Assembly: GCA_023614405.1 (NCBI GenBank)
Contig: JAJUPC010000040.1
Location: 1,240,001 to 1,304,000, forward strand
Direction: 5' to 3'
Source: Avena insularis
Lineage: Eukaryota > Streptophyta > Magnoliopsida > Poales > Poaceae
DNA: 64,000 bases
The notes beneath the pieces were generated by a model. It had not been told where the DNA came from and made no database searches. It saw nothing but the letters and a program-made list of their open reading frames with translations. Both the position numbers and the translations under genes were made by a program. Shown piece after piece: positions 37,384-50,639 of this stretch (the stretch's first letter is position 1; the number at the start of each line of letters is the position of its first letter).

Positions 37384-40300
37384 TGTAGAGGTCCCAACCT
37401 TTAATAAGGTAGAGATCCCTGTGTTTACAATGCTAGTGCCTAGATCAATAGCTAGCATCCACAGTTAAGATGTAATATCAAGAAACAAAGGTCATACTAC
37501 AACTTTATAACTAGGAATAAAATAATTCATCACATCTTACATAGCTCATTTGGCTATCTCATTACAATGGAGCAGAAATAACTATAGCATGGAGTCGTTC
37601 ATCTTCAAAGTGCCACATGCAAGCATGTTGGTTGTAGACTTGTAAACCTATTCAACACACTTCACTAACATCAAACAAACCTGCAACATAATAAGTTGCA
37701 GCCACAAGGGTCAATACATTTGAATTGTATTGGCAAGTTTCACTACTATGTAGAAATAAGTGGAACCTATCAATATATGCATATTTGGCTAAGTAGGGTT
37801 TAGGCTCATTTGCAGAAAGCAATATAGTTTTATCCTATCTTTTCCAAATAGTTTAGATCTTTTGACAACCTTTCTGGACTCCTTCGAAAACTCCAAGTGC
37901 TTCTAATCCCTTGTTGACACCATCAAGTTTTACTTTGAGAAATTGGAATGTCGAGATCTTCCATAGCTTCAGGCCTTAGTAGCTCAGAATTGTCCATAAC
38001 CGGGGACACGGCTAAGTACTTAGAATTTTGATCTTCTACAGAAGTTGTACACTTTACCCACATGACACAATCTCGTCTTAACGCCACCAGTGTCCGCTGG
38101 ATAAGTACACACCAAATGGAGTACCGGCAGATCGAGAATGTGACAAAGTCTTTCCATAGAAGTCCTCCCAATACATAATGCTAGCTTGTCTACCAGGCAC
38201 CAATGCAAGGATATATTTCAAAAACATGAATCCGGTTAACCTGAGTAGGTGCCAATGCAAGGGTCTTCCACTATGTAATTGAGTAATCCAGAGCCCATTT
38301 AGCATGTGGCTGTACACGGAAGCCACTGTACCAGAAACATGTTCAATCTCTAGGTCCCTAGGTGGTTTTATTCTAGTGCACATACAAAAAGATAGCCATA
38401 TAAACATGGTTCCCTTTGTTGCCACCTTATCCAAAATTGAGTCTCCACATTCCACCCAGGTGGTTCATTGAGTACTTGTTTTATTATATAAAACATATAT
38501 TTTTCCAACACTTCATATAATCATATCATGTATTCCATCCCAAGTCTATAGCAGGGCTAAGCATACTACAACTATGATGTTTTCACTAAGGAAGGTATAA
38601 AGGATTTCCTAATAGGACATAGCATATCATAGTAACATAGTAGCCCTATCATGCATACTACAAAAATACCACTAAGTGTAATGAAAATAGTATGGACATT
38701 GATGATAGTGTCACTTGCCTTTTTAGTAGAGAATATTGGTTCACTCCTTGATCTTGCAAATATCACACTCTTCAAATTTCACTATAATTCAATCAATCAA
38801 GCACATATTCAAACTAGCATTCAAACAATTCACCACATAAAACAATAAAATCAAGCAATGCATGCAAGCATGCAAAAGATTGTTTTATTTGGAAAAGTGG
38901 TTTCTAGTAGGCTCTAAACATTTTAAAGCTCCTATTGGTCAATTACAAAAGTGGTAAAACCATTTAAATTCAAGTTGGTGAAAATGGCCATTTAAATCAT
39001 TTTTGTTTTGCTAAAAATGATTTAAATCAAAGTAATATTTTGTAGTGTTAGTCAAATATATTTTTAAACACAAATGTTAGTGTTTATGGTCAAAGTGTTT
39101 AATATTAATCCATTTGCAAAAGGTTTTATCCAAATTCCATTTTTAATTCAAAGCAATATTTTATTTGGTGTTTAGGGTTAGAGGTTTTAAATCAAATCAT
39201 TTTCGAAAAGGTTTTACTTAAAAAGCATTTTTAAAACATAAACAACATTTTTATTCAACTAGAAATGCTTTTGTTCAAAGATTTATTCCTTTGCATCACA
39301 AAATATATTTTTAAATCTACAAGTTGGTTTTTATGGTCAGTAGGTTCAAAACAAACCTTTTACGAAAGATTTTACTCTAAAATCATTTTTAGAATAATTT
39401 TTATACTCAAATTAGGCCTACACATGTTTCTACAAAAACAACCAATATTACAGAAGCAAATCATTAAACAAAGGGCATGGTTGGGTAGAATTCTTTTTCC
39501 TGATTCCAATGATATAAAATTTACAAAATTTGGACGTGTAGATTTAAAGTTATGAATTTTACAAATCCTATCATCTAATAGATCAAATTTCTGTTTTTTA
39601 AAACAATCACTGGCCACGTTGTCTGCTTCTAAATGGTGCGTACCAGTTCGTGCGGATTGCGCTCTGTGGATTGTTGGATCTAAATAAGATCATGCGGCAC
39701 AGAGCACATGATACCCCTTCAATCTAAGATCTAATCTTAGCCAGGCATTTCAGATCTAATGGCTACCAACAAATTTTGCTAGAACTGGCTCTCGACGGCA
39801 AATGGCAAGGCGGCCGGCTAACGGCGGTTCCGGCGATACAAGAAGCAAGAGAGAGGATGGAGTATCTCACAGGGTTCGCAGGTGTACGGAGAAGCTCGAC
39901 GTGGTCGTAGTAGTCCAAGGGGCGCACGATGGTGTCAGGGATTGCTCGCCGGAGTAGCTCCTGGCGACGGGTGCTCTCAGATGAAGACGGAGGCGAGCTT
40001 GTAGGTCACGCGCAGATTATTGGAGGGCACCTAGAGATGCACAGGAAGCAGGCGAACCAGATGGCGTAAGTCGTAACTCGAGACGCGCACGAGGTTGAGG
40101 GTTAAGACTCTCCGGAGATTCGGCAGAGGGCGGCGATGCTCAGAGGCAGACTGAGGCGAGCTCCTGGGGCACGCGCCGGCGAGTGGGAGGCACTGGCAGG
40201 TGCGTGAGGTGGTGGCGAGCACGCTCGTGGAGTCCAAAGGGCAAGGGGAGGTCAGACGACGCCGGATTTCTCCGGAAAAGCTCGTTGAAGGAGGAGGTTT

Positions 40301-41764
40301 TCAGCGGGCAATTGGGGCAGCCCAGTGGCAGAGAGTGAATGGCGTCTGGGGGAAAATGAGGAGGAGGGCAAGGCGATTATTGCGTTATCACGGACGAAGT
40401 TTTACTCATGCATTGATGCGAATTCACGTCATGATTCAAAGCGGAACGGTGCGAGGGGAAAACGGTCACAAGCGTGACGAACGACATGAAGGGGTAGGTG
40501 GTCAAGAAGGAGAGGGTTGCGCGTGGGGTCATCTCGTCAGCATATAAGGGGTCAAGTTTGCGGTAAGAAAACCATTCGCGTTGGGGGGAAAAGTGGGCTG
40601 CGTTGCTGGGCTGGACTAGCCTTGTTTCTGGGCTGGGTTTGTTTCCTTTTTTTATTCTGAATCTTTTTCTTTTTCTGTTTCTTTTATTCTGTTTTGAATT
40701 TATTCAAATATTTTAAACACTATTTTTATTTCAAAACTTTTCCAAACTTTGAGTATATTTTTAATATTGTTTATTGATATATTCTAAAGTCCATTTTAGA
40801 ATATTTCTTTTATTCTTTTAGGGTACATTATTCATTTAAAATAGGCATTTGTCTTTATTCAAATAGGATTTTAAATATGTTTTCAAACTTCTATTTGAAT
40901 TCCAATTTTTTTGTCAAACCTTTTTCAGTAGATTTTATTTATTCAATAGTACAAACAATTCACTTTGAATTATTATTTAAAATACTTTAATATGATTTAA
41001 TGTTCATTTAAATTGGGAATTGTATTTATTTAAATAAAATTGGATATTAATCAATCCTTATGATTTTATTTAAATAATCCTTTACTCCTTTTATTAATCA
41101 ATAATCTTTCATTTCATTTGTTTGGCCAAGATTTAATTTGGCTTTTAAATATTCCTTATTTATTTATTTCTTCCTTTGCCTTACAAAATCCATATCTTTT
41201 TATTTAAAGATCCAAAATTGGTGATTCCAATTTGCATAACTTTATTTAATATTTGTTTATCTTTAAATTCCTTTAGGATTTATTTGCTCAAGATTTGGCA
41301 TGGATTTTAGATAGGGCTTTATTAGCTTTGGAAATTAATTCCTTTTATCTTAATAAATTCATAAGTTTTTATCTATGACTCCAAATTGAGTGAAACCAAT
41401 TTCTATGGTTTTATAATATTTTACTTTATCATTCTTGATCATTTATAAATGTTTGTTGACAAAATTTTATATGCATCAAATCCATAGTCTTAGAGAGATC
41501 TTGGAAATGTATTATTCCATTAGGGTTTTAGGGTTTTGGTTTAACTTTTCCAAGTGTTTAAATTTCAAGATACATTATTGATGAATGCATTTCACTTGAT
41601 TGTAATTTTGTTTGATTCCCTTTTCATTCAAAGTTTGTTCAAGATGGGTTTCGATGTTTCCATTTGGAATCAAAAAGTTTCTTTTCACCCTAAATTTCAA
41701 CAACCATTTCTTTTGTTTATTTATTTTTCACATTTCAAAATTTGGAAAATTTTGGGATGTGACA
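37384..41764 (-). repeat. Element G 3' LTR (complete)
   Basis: This is 4,381 bp of mostly AT-rich sequence with a GC-rich island at about 39780-40640. It contains the unoccupied target of H, GAGAT at 37953-37957. Frames inside it are short and unsupported. The partner is at 43557-44130 and 58271-62067. Confidence 0.92.
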
Positions 41765-41790
41765 GGCTACCACCCTTAAAAGAAATCTCG
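41765..41790 (-). other. Element G polypurine tract
   Basis: The minus strand reads TTTAAGGGTGGTAGCC directly before the LTR start TGTCACATCCC. Confidence 0.75.
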
Positions 41791-41955
41791 TCCCGAGATT
41801 TGGGAAGGCTAGAGGTTACAAGTTGGCTTGAAGACAACTAGGGTACTAGCACCCTTAAAATAAAGTTTTGTAGGGTTAGATTGATGGTTCACTTGACTAT
41901 GGGTTCAATAATTGATATCCAAACAAGGAATTCTTATTTGACTCAACTGAGTTAA

Positions 41956-43033
41956 CTAATTCCTGCCATCCACATCATCTAATTCTTCAAGGGTTCCATA
42001 CATGTCGTTGTGGTTCACATGTCCTTTCTTGGCCACATTGGAATTGCTTTCATTGGAGTTTCTAGCATCCTTTTTCTTTTTCTTCTCATGACAGTCTGAT
42101 GCATAGTGTCCAAGTTCCTTACAATTATAGCATTGCAACTGGCTAATGTCTTTCTTCCTGGGATTGCCATGTTGGTTCTGACCAAGGTAATCTCCATTGT
42201 TAGTATCATTCCCATTATTATCACTTCCATTGTTGTTGTGGTGATGCTGATGTGGTCCAGAATCTCCATTGCTCTTTTTGATTGAACGCTTCTTTTGTGA
42301 TGATCCCGAGTGATACTTGAGGCTATGCTTCCTCTTTCTTTTCTCAACTTGATTCATCTTGTTTTCCAAGATGGTGGCTTTGTCACAAAGTGATTGGTAA
42401 GTTGGGACATAGGCAATAGATAGCTGCAGGTTCAACTCATCATTAAGTCCTTCGAGGAATTTATCCTTCCTCTTAGCATATGTATCAACTTCATCCGGTG
42501 CATAGCATGCCAGATTGTTGAACTCCTCAATGTACTCAGCCACACTGAGGTGACGCTGTTTCAGGTTGTGGCACTCCTTTTTCTTCAACTTCATCACTCC
42601 GGATGAGATGTGAGCTATACGGAAACCATCCTCAAAAAATAGCCCAAGTCACATCATTAAGGGGAGTGGTGATCTGAAAGTTGTCCCACCATGTTGCTGC
42701 TAGTCCTTCGAGCAGATATGCTGCAAACCTGACTTTTTCCTCGTCGGTGCAGCCAACAGTCACTAAGTCCTTGTTCATCGAACGTAACCAGTCATTGGCT
42801 ACCATTGGATCAGTTGTTCCAGAGAACCTTGCAGGCCTTAGTTTCAGAAATCTGGTGAGCATGTCACGTGTTGGAGGATTATTTTGATTGTTGTTGTTAT
42901 TGTTGTTCTGATTCTAATTTTGCACAAACTGCGTCATCATCTGCATTAGTTGAGCTTGAGATGTCATCAACTGCTTCATCTCGGGAGTGATGTTGTTGTT
43001 GTTTTGGTTGGGGTTGGCACGACAGGGAGGCAT
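41956..43033 (-). pseudogene. Element G gag with CCHC zinc knuckle (one stop, one frameshift)
   Basis: This is the structural protein of the virus-like particle, about 359 codons from the ATG at 43033. An Asn/Gln-rich N-terminus contains a TAG at 42914-42916. The capsid region follows, with LRPARFSGTTDPMVANDW and AAYLLEGLAATWWDNF. One extra T in a T-run near 42632 shifts the frame, which then resumes with KKKECHNLKQRHLSVAEYIEEF and NNLACYAP. A basic and His/Asn-rich stretch precedes the knuckle CYNCKELGHYASDC (42132-42091), and the frame ends at 41956. The capsid pattern WW..F then F..L is that of Gypsy Ty3-type gag. No protease or RT follows; the polypurine tract is about 170 bases downstream. 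Confidence 0.9.
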
Positions 43034-43542
43034 CTGTTGGTTTGATAGGGATAAGTAATGATAGATAGATCTAAAGAAGTTCTAACACACAACCCAAAAC
43101 AATTAAGTTCAAACAACAATCAACAAGCAACTATTCACTTAACAACTTATGAGCTTAACTCATGAGTTGAAGGAAACAAAAAGTTTTCTTGAAACAATCA
43201 ACCTAGTATAGTCATATCTCATAGGTCAGTATGATCCATACTCTAAGATGTCATCAATGTCTTAGATAGTTGGTAGGCAATCTAATGTTCCATTGGTTCT
43301 CACTTGTAGTCCTTAGTGATGTCTAAGTTGAAGTCCTTGGTGAAACTAAAGTTGAAGTCATTGGTCATGGTGGAGGCTTTGTCCATCAAGTTGAAAAAGG
43401 AAGAGATGTAGAATAAAAACCAAAAAGGTTGAGGAAAGAGTTTACAAGATTGTTTGTAAATAAGTTTTGGAACAAATACAACTCCTATTTTTCTAAGGGG
43501 TTTTGTCCAATCCTAGGGTTACAATCCTACAGGCAACACAGT
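43034..43542 (-). other. Element G leader
   Basis: About 0.5 kb between the primer site and gag. No gene is seen. Confidence 0.65.
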
Positions 43543-43554
43543 GCTCTGATACCA
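43543..43554 (-). other. Element G primer binding site
   Basis: The minus strand reads TGGTATCAGAGC, two bases from the 5' LTR. It is complementary to initiator-Met tRNA. Confidence 0.92.
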
Positions 43555-43556
43555 TC

Positions 43557-44130
43557 TGTAGAGGTCCCAACCTTTAATAAGGTAGAGATCCCTATGTTTA
43601 CAATGATAGTCCCTGGATCAATAGCTAGCATCCATAGTTAAGATGTAATATCAAGAAACAAAGGTCATAATACAACTTTATAACCAGGAATAAAATAATT
43701 CATTACATCTTACATAGCTCATTTGTCTATCTCATTACAATGGAGCAGAAATAACTATAGCATGGAGTCCTTCATCTTCAAAGTGCCACCGACATTCATG
43801 TTGGTTGTAGACTTGTAATCCTATTCAACACACTTCACTAACATCAAACAAACCTATAGCATAATAAGTTGTAGCCACAAGGGTCAATACATTTGAATTG
43901 TATTGGCAAGTTTCACTACTATGTAGAAATAAGTGGAACCTATCAATATATGCATATTTGGCTAAGTAGGGTTTAGGCTCATTTGCAGAAAGCAATATAG
44001 TTTTATCCTATCTTTTCAAAATAGTTTTGATCTTTTGACAATATTTCTGGACTCCTTGGAAAAATCCAAGTGCTTCTAATCCTTTGTTGACACCATCAAG
44101 TTTTACTTTGAGAAATTGGAATGTCGAGAT
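43557..44130 (-). repeat. Element G 5' LTR, first part
   Basis: It matches 37384-37957 and ends in GAGAT (44126-44130), the target duplicated by H. It resumes at 58271. Confidence 0.93.
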
Positions 44131-47100
44131 TGTAGCATCCCAATTGTCTAACAATTGTAATGCTACTTGGTCTAGTAATATAATGGCTACTTCATATATA
44201 TAATTGTTGCATCATAATTATATCATGCTCATGTCATCATGCCACCTTGCATTTTAGCATCATATAAAACCCTTTTTGTTTTGGTTCTTCTCTCTTATGC
44301 ATTGTAAATTGTATTTGCCTCTTGATATTGTATTTGGTTATTGATATATTGTATAAATGCCCAAGTTGAGTTGGGGGCATATCTTTTATTCCACTCCACC
44401 ACCCTTTCTTTCACCACCTTATAATTCCACCATCACATTATCCATGAGCTTGTATTTTCTTTTCTTTTGGTATTTAATCTAGCTCATGGGAGATAGGATG
44501 GATCCACTTCTACAAATTCTTTTGCTTGGCTTTTATTCCACTTTTGGGAATGCAAGAATAATGCCATGTTAATATTATTGTTTTCACAAGAATCAACATG
44601 GCATTAAGTATTTTGCATGGGCCATGCAAGCACCACCACATTCTAGTCCTTTGGGATTTTATATGAATTTTTGAGTGGTGTATATCTCTTGGAGCTCTCC
44701 TTTCTCTCTCAAATCTTTCACCTTGTTTGGTTTATTTCTTTTTGTCTAGTGCTAATCAAGCTTTTCTCACCTGTGTATGCCATGCAACCATCTCCATCTT
44801 TTGTCCTCCTTTGTTTTTATTTGATCTTTTGTGTGAATCATCCATCTCCCTCTCTACCACTCTTTTGGCTTGATCTAGTTTGGTCTTGCTAAAAAGCCAC
44901 CACCACATCTCTCTCTCTCTCTCTAATCCTCACTCCAAACACCTAACACCTCATCTAAACCCTAAACCCCCTCTCTCTATTCCTATCTCTAAACCCTACC
45001 CCACCATGATCTACCCCATCTACCTCTCCTCTTTAAACCCTAAACCGAGCCCTCCCTAGCTAACCCTAGCTCCCTCCCTCTCTCTCGGCCTCTCTTCCTT
45101 ACTCTATGCCATGCATGCCCCACAGCCACCCTTCCTCCCTGCCCACACCTCATTACCCCAACCCTAGCTCCAGCCCTAACCCGAGCCACTACTTCCTCCT
45201 ACCCAGGCTCCCTACCCCTCTCTTTTCTCCTGTACATTACCAGCCCCACTCCTGATCCTCACCCGGGCGGCCTCCACCTACCACCACAGCCACCCATGCC
45301 GAGCCCCCTGCCCGCTGTGCCCGAGCACGTGAGGAGGAGGGAAAAGGTGGCACCCGAGCCACCTTTATCTACCCCTTGCCACAGCTGGTCGCCCTCTCCT
45401 CCTTTTCCTCCTTCCCACGACTCTCCGCATCTCCTAGATCTGTCCCGAGCCAGCCCTCCCCTCCTCCTTCCTCCTCTCCGACCACCAACGCCGGCCACAA
45501 GACATCGTCGTTCCCCGCTGCTCGGCCGTCAAGCTCTTCGTGGAGGTGATCGAGGAGACCGAGGAGTACCCTCTGCTTCGCCCCGTACCCAGCAGTGAGG
45601 AGGAGGAGGCCTGTACCCTCTGCACGCCGACGCGCCCCGACGAAAACCCTAGCCCGCCGTTCGCCTGCCGCGTCGACGCCCTGCTGCTCCCCAAGCTGAT
45701 CCGACCACACCAACCCAACCGCGGTGAGCCTCTCTCCCTCCCTGACATGCTCCGCCTCTCTGTACCGCTCTAGCTCCGCCGTTCGTTTCTCCGAACACCC
45801 TCAGTGCGCCGTGGCCGCGAGCCTCTGCACGTCCATGCGTCGCCTCACACCTTACCTAGCCGCGTTGCCCTCTCCTATCAACTCCCCTAGCCTACCGCAC
45901 TGGATCCGCCGCTCTGCGCGCGCGCTCCGTGTCGCGGGATCGAGTCCCTGTCTCGCCGCTCTGCGCGGCGTGCTGTTTTTTTTCTCCCGTCAGATCGAGG
46001 AGAACGAAGTACAGTACCGCGTGGCTTTTTCTCAGATAGCCCCCTCCGTTTTTCTCGCGCCCAACCCGCTGTCCCGCCGACCCCACCTGCCAGCCGCTGT
46101 GTGCTTTTTGCAGGAAAGCACTCCGGTTTTAGAAGCTCTCAACCCGCGCTCCATCGCGTCCCCGCTTGTCAGTCACTGCGGGTTTAGTCGCTGTCATGTG
46201 GGCCCGTGGCCGCTGGCCCCACCTGTCATTCGCAGAGTCTAGGTAAAGCCGCGGTGGGAAAAACTTCTCTGTGCGCGTGTTGTCCCAATCAGCAACTGGC
46301 CCACCCGTCAGCGACTGGGTCTGTAACTGGCTGAGTAACAAAAGGTGTCTGTTTTTCTGTTTTAATTTAAACTTTTCAAATTTGTTTTAAAATCCAAATT
46401 TAAATCTGTTTTCAAATATAATTCCATATTAAACATGTAATATATGTTTTGAAATCAGAAAAACGTGAGGATTTCAAATATGCCCTCCAAAATATATTTT
46501 GAACACTTTAAATTTCGAGTTGATTAAAATTACAATAAAATGCCCTTTTCCTTAATTAATTAATAACTTTTGTTTTATAACTCCAAATTTGACAAATAAT
46601 ATGTCTAAAATGATCAGCTCGACGAGACCTTTCTGTTTATGCATTCTATGTTCTGAATTGCAGCATGCATCATATAAATAGAAGTATACATTAACTTATT
46701 TGAGGATAAAAGGTGACTAAAAATCAATAAAAGGCTTTATTCTTGTATTCCACACCTCACCCATGCCATGCTGCATTAATGCCATGCAAACTGTGCATCA
46801 TTCATCATGGCATGATTGTTTGCTTGTCACATTTTATTCATATGCTTGAGCACTTTATTTATGTTGGCCCTTGTTTGTTTGGTTCTTCTTGAATAGGCGT
46901 GACGGGGATATATCAAGAAACCAGAGCACTACCGGATCATTCTCTCGCTTCAATCGAGCTGCCAGCAAGCACTACCACATGCTTGCATACATATAGTACC
47001 TATTGCCTCTATCTTATTCTTGCACCATTGAGTCATGATTGCATTAAACTGAATCCAAGTACTCGCATAGCCTTTACTTTTAAACCCCAATCAAGATTTT

Positions 47101-48645
47101 TCCTCCATCCCATGAGCCATTACTACAGAGTTGTTTGAGCCATGCGGGTCGAGAACAGCATGTGTAGGGTATGTGAGTGTCGATGGATAACGAGGTACCT
47201 AAACAACTTAACGAGTAGTAATGGGATAACTAATGACAAGTGGCACGGTGAGCAATATCTGCTATTTGGTTTTCATGCTCACTTGTGTCCGTGGGACCCC
47301 GAGTACTTGATTCCTGTTCCTTGAACATTCACGCTATCCACATCCGGGAGGCTTATGAACCCCCCCTGAGCCAGAGCTTGATTCATTCTTATTTCTTGGG
47401 GCCACAAGTAGTTTGGGGCTTTATTACTATCCTGTACTTATGCCATGCTTTCTTTGCTTTATTTAAGATTGTCGTGGAGCACTGTCGCTTAGGGCGTGAC
47501 ACGTTTTTATTGTATCGACAAGCCCAGTCACACTTTGGGTTCCCAATCGTTTACAGCCATCCACACAAACCTTGAGTCCGTCTCGAGCCGGCCAACCGTT
47601 CTAGGTAGCAATGGGTGGCCCCTGAAATATTTCTGAATCCTGTGATCGCTTTGTCGTGAATGCCTCGTTAGGTTTTGATTTGGTTTTCCGAGGTTGATCG
47701 AGTGTGTGTTGCTATTTGTGCACCTACAGGGTAAACTTTCTGAAAGCCGTGTCCGCGATTATGGGCGACTTGAGCACGCTTCTCGATCATAGACAAGTAT
47801 AACTAAAGTACCGCTTTTAATTTGACTAAGTACCGACTAGTAAATAGTGCAACACTCACGGAATGGATAATAAACGCCAATGGATGGGGGTTGTTAAATC
47901 CGCTTCCTCGTTGGTAGCGAGGAGGAGGATGGATCTGTTAATATTACCGCTATAACTGTGGTTATTAATTCACGGACATCCGTCTATCTTTGGTTAGGCG
48001 GATGGTTAGCAGTATCTATAGAACTGTTAGGTATTATCTTTTGCTGCAATTCGTCACCCAGGTTGTGTCCCCTTTAGAGGCATAAAGACTTTGCTGAGTA
48101 CCCTAGGGTCTCACCACGATAAATTGTTTGATTCAGATGAGCAGTAACTTCATAAGATGGATACTGAGTGGAGGAGGCGGACGATGTTGGCAACGATCTT
48201 TCGGTGTAGAGATTCCGGGAACGGGGATCCGTGAGATCTGTGGGCGGGATGTGTTTATTTATGGGAATCTTATGCCGATTTGCTTCTTATCCGTTCGGAT
48301 CTTGTTTTCCGCTTCACCGATACTCGATGTTTGATGTATGAGGAGCTATCCTAAAATATTATATCTATCTAGGATATTTGGATCTTGCCGTATGGCGTTA
48401 CAATATTTCTATTTCTTTTAGATGGAATGGCTCGAGGACTGTTGTATGGTGGCTTGCATAATGCTCATTTGTGTATGTAGTTGATCCCTTCACTGCCGAT
48501 TACGCCATCGTTCTTGTCCGATGCTTGGAAATGGTTAGACGGCCGAAAGGTCTACTCATGAGTGGCATTTGGCCCCACCATACTATTTTAACCATTTCGC
48601 TCATCCAGGCTTGTAACTAAGAGCATAATTCATGAGGTAGTTACA
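44131..48645 (+). repeat. Element H 5' LTR
   Basis: This is 4,515 bp, from TGTAGCATCCCAATTGTC to GAGGTAGTTACA. The first 0.9 kb and the AT-rich stretch at 46350-46880 match the 3' LTR almost perfectly. The GC-rich island at about 45050-46320 and the CG-bearing stretch at 46900-48640 differ by many small indels. A CT microsatellite lies near 44910-44922. Confidence 0.94.
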
Positions 48646-48647
48646 AT

Positions 48648-48659
48648 TGGTATCGAGCC
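48648..48659 (+). other. Element H primer binding site (variant)
   Basis: TGGTATCGAGCC lies two bases after the LTR. It resembles the initiator-Met complement TGGTATCAGAGC, with a changed middle. Confidence 0.75.
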
Positions 48660-49511
48660 ATCCGCCCTTGTGGTCTCAGCCAAGATGGTCGTTGTCAGTC
48701 TAGCAAATATTTTTGGTAGCTATGTATACTAGGGAAAAACAAAACGCGAGAGTAGGACTGCTTCCATTTTTCTTCTTAACCACCCACCCACCCTTTTCTG
48801 GTAAGGAAGTGTAACGTTTTCAATCCTCTTCTTAAAATTCAAACTAGGATTCACGTGTTCTGGGTTTCCGTAGTACCATAGAAAGTGTGTGTGTGTGTGT
48901 GTGTGTGTAATTCCTTGTCTATCTGTTGCATCCAACATGTTATCTTTATCGCCTTTTGGTTATCAATTGGTACATTCCATACCCAGGCTTTTGCAAACCG
49001 ACGCGATCTATCGATTTGTTGTATACCGCTTGATCTGTCTTACTCTTTGTTATCCGACGTTATCTTGTTTGGGGTGTTCGTTTCCGTAGTTACTAATCTT
49101 TAGGTTCATCTTGAGAAGAAGGTGTTGGGATACGTGTTCTACTTATTCATGTGCGGAGTAATGATTTGAGTGCGGGATGGAGTCGCGACCATACCATTAC
49201 TTTTATCATTCGCTCTGGTATACTGAATTGGTAGAGTCACTAATCTTGATTCGTTAAGTGATTTTGCGCATCTATTGGTATTTTAATGCCGAAATTTGCG
49301 GAAATTTTTTCTTTGTTAAGTTGTGTACCACACTCCTTTTCAGTCTTGTGCGATATGCTTAATATCTTCTAGGTGCTTTGAACTTTGTTGATATTTTAAT
49401 ATCATCTAAGTAAATTGTATCCTTTAATCTTGGTTAATTCCATCTTGGTACTATTTTGGATTATTATTATTCTCCATTATAGTACTGACTTGTGTTTATA
49501 TCAATCACAGG
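48660..49511 (+). other. Element H leader with (GT)12
   Basis: These 0.85 kb before gag contain a 24-base GT microsatellite at 48885-48908. No gene is seen. Confidence 0.65.
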
Positions 49512-50620
49512 ATGGCACCACCACGCCGTTCTGAGGAGGACATACAACCTGAACTGGGGGCCGCGTTGTCAAGCATCGCCAATGCCTTGGCAGCAATGCA
49601 GTAGAACCAGCAGCGTTTTGAAGAAAGTGTCAGGAGGAATGAGTTTGTTCCGCTACCTCCACCTCCCAAGCGAGGAGACATCAAAAGCTTCACAAGTTCA
49701 ACCCCTAATTTGATGTGTCCGATCAACCACTTGATCTTGATGATTGGTTGCGTGAGATGTCAAGGTTCTTGGTGACCGCTGATGTTCTGCAAGAATGGGT
49801 AAAATGTGCCACTCACCTTCCGAAGGAGATGCAGCTACGTGGTGGAGAATTACCTTAAGGCAAATTGGTTTTCAGCCTACTTGGGGACAGTTCACTGGAG
49901 CTTTCAAAGAGCGATGTCTGTCGAGAAATTGTCATGGAGAGGATGAAGGAAGTGTTTCTCAACCTCAAGCGTGGCAATGACAATGTCAATACCACATCAA
50001 ACTTCATGAACCTTTCTCGTTATGGTGGCGATGAGATCTCTGATGACAAGAAGAAGCAAAAGAGGTTAACAAGGGCTCAATGCATCGATTAAATATGCAA
50101 TCACACATGCAAGGCCGGCGTCTTTTCCGAACTTCAGCATACTGACTCTGCAGGAAGAAGCAAGTAGGCAAGTGTTTGAGGAGTCAAAGAAACACCACGT
50201 GATGCAGCAAGCTCTTCACTATGTCAACTCCTTCTAAGCGTGGTCTGGGTTCCTAACACCCCACCGTCGCTCCGGCTCCACCAAGACCTTCAAGCTACGG
50301 CAAGGCCACCAAACTTCCTCACTTGCTGCTCCCGGGGCCTACAACCACCACTACCACTGAGCGCTGGCGGAGTCCCCAGCTACGTTGCTCCACGTCCACC
50401 GGTGCTTGTTACACTTGTGGAAACACTGGGCATCAATATCGAACTGTCCAATGAAAACAAAGCTCTTCCTCCACCACCTCCAAGACCTGCGGCAAGCTCT
50501 CCTTTGGTTCGTGCACCACCACCTCGGGCTCTCAACATCAACACCAAGCCCGGGTCTCTTGTTCGTGCCAAGCGTGTCAACGCCGCTCAAGTGAGCATGC
50601 ACTGAGTTGTGATGGGTATG
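49512..50620 (+). pseudogene. Element H gag (frameshifted)
   Basis: The ATG at 49512 gives MAPPRRSEEDIQPELGAAL and, after a TAG near 49602, RNEFVPLPPPPKR. The capsid region at about 49680-50230 is spread over several frames, with FSLLGDSSLEL and CREIVMERMKEVFLNLK-like pieces. A knuckle remnant, CYTCGNTGHQYRTV (about 50407-50450), retains C-C-H, but the last Cys is lost to a one-base shift. At least five breaks are present. Confidence 0.82.
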
Positions 50621-50639
50621 CTTCCCGTTAACTCAGTCC

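Noticed and set aside
40200..40547. Plus-strand open frame in the LTR of G, similar to one at 60430-60711
   Set aside because: The similarity is expected from the LTR pair. It is antisense to the element and lacks recognisable motifs.
44950..45045. Telomere-like CCCTAAA motifs (also at 54730-54830)
   Set aside because: Only isolated units within pyrimidine-rich LTR sequence, repeated because the LTR is repeated. Not an interstitial telomere array.
48885..48908. GT microsatellite as a possible regulatory element
   Set aside because: A simple 12-unit repeat in the leader of H. No further evidence of function.
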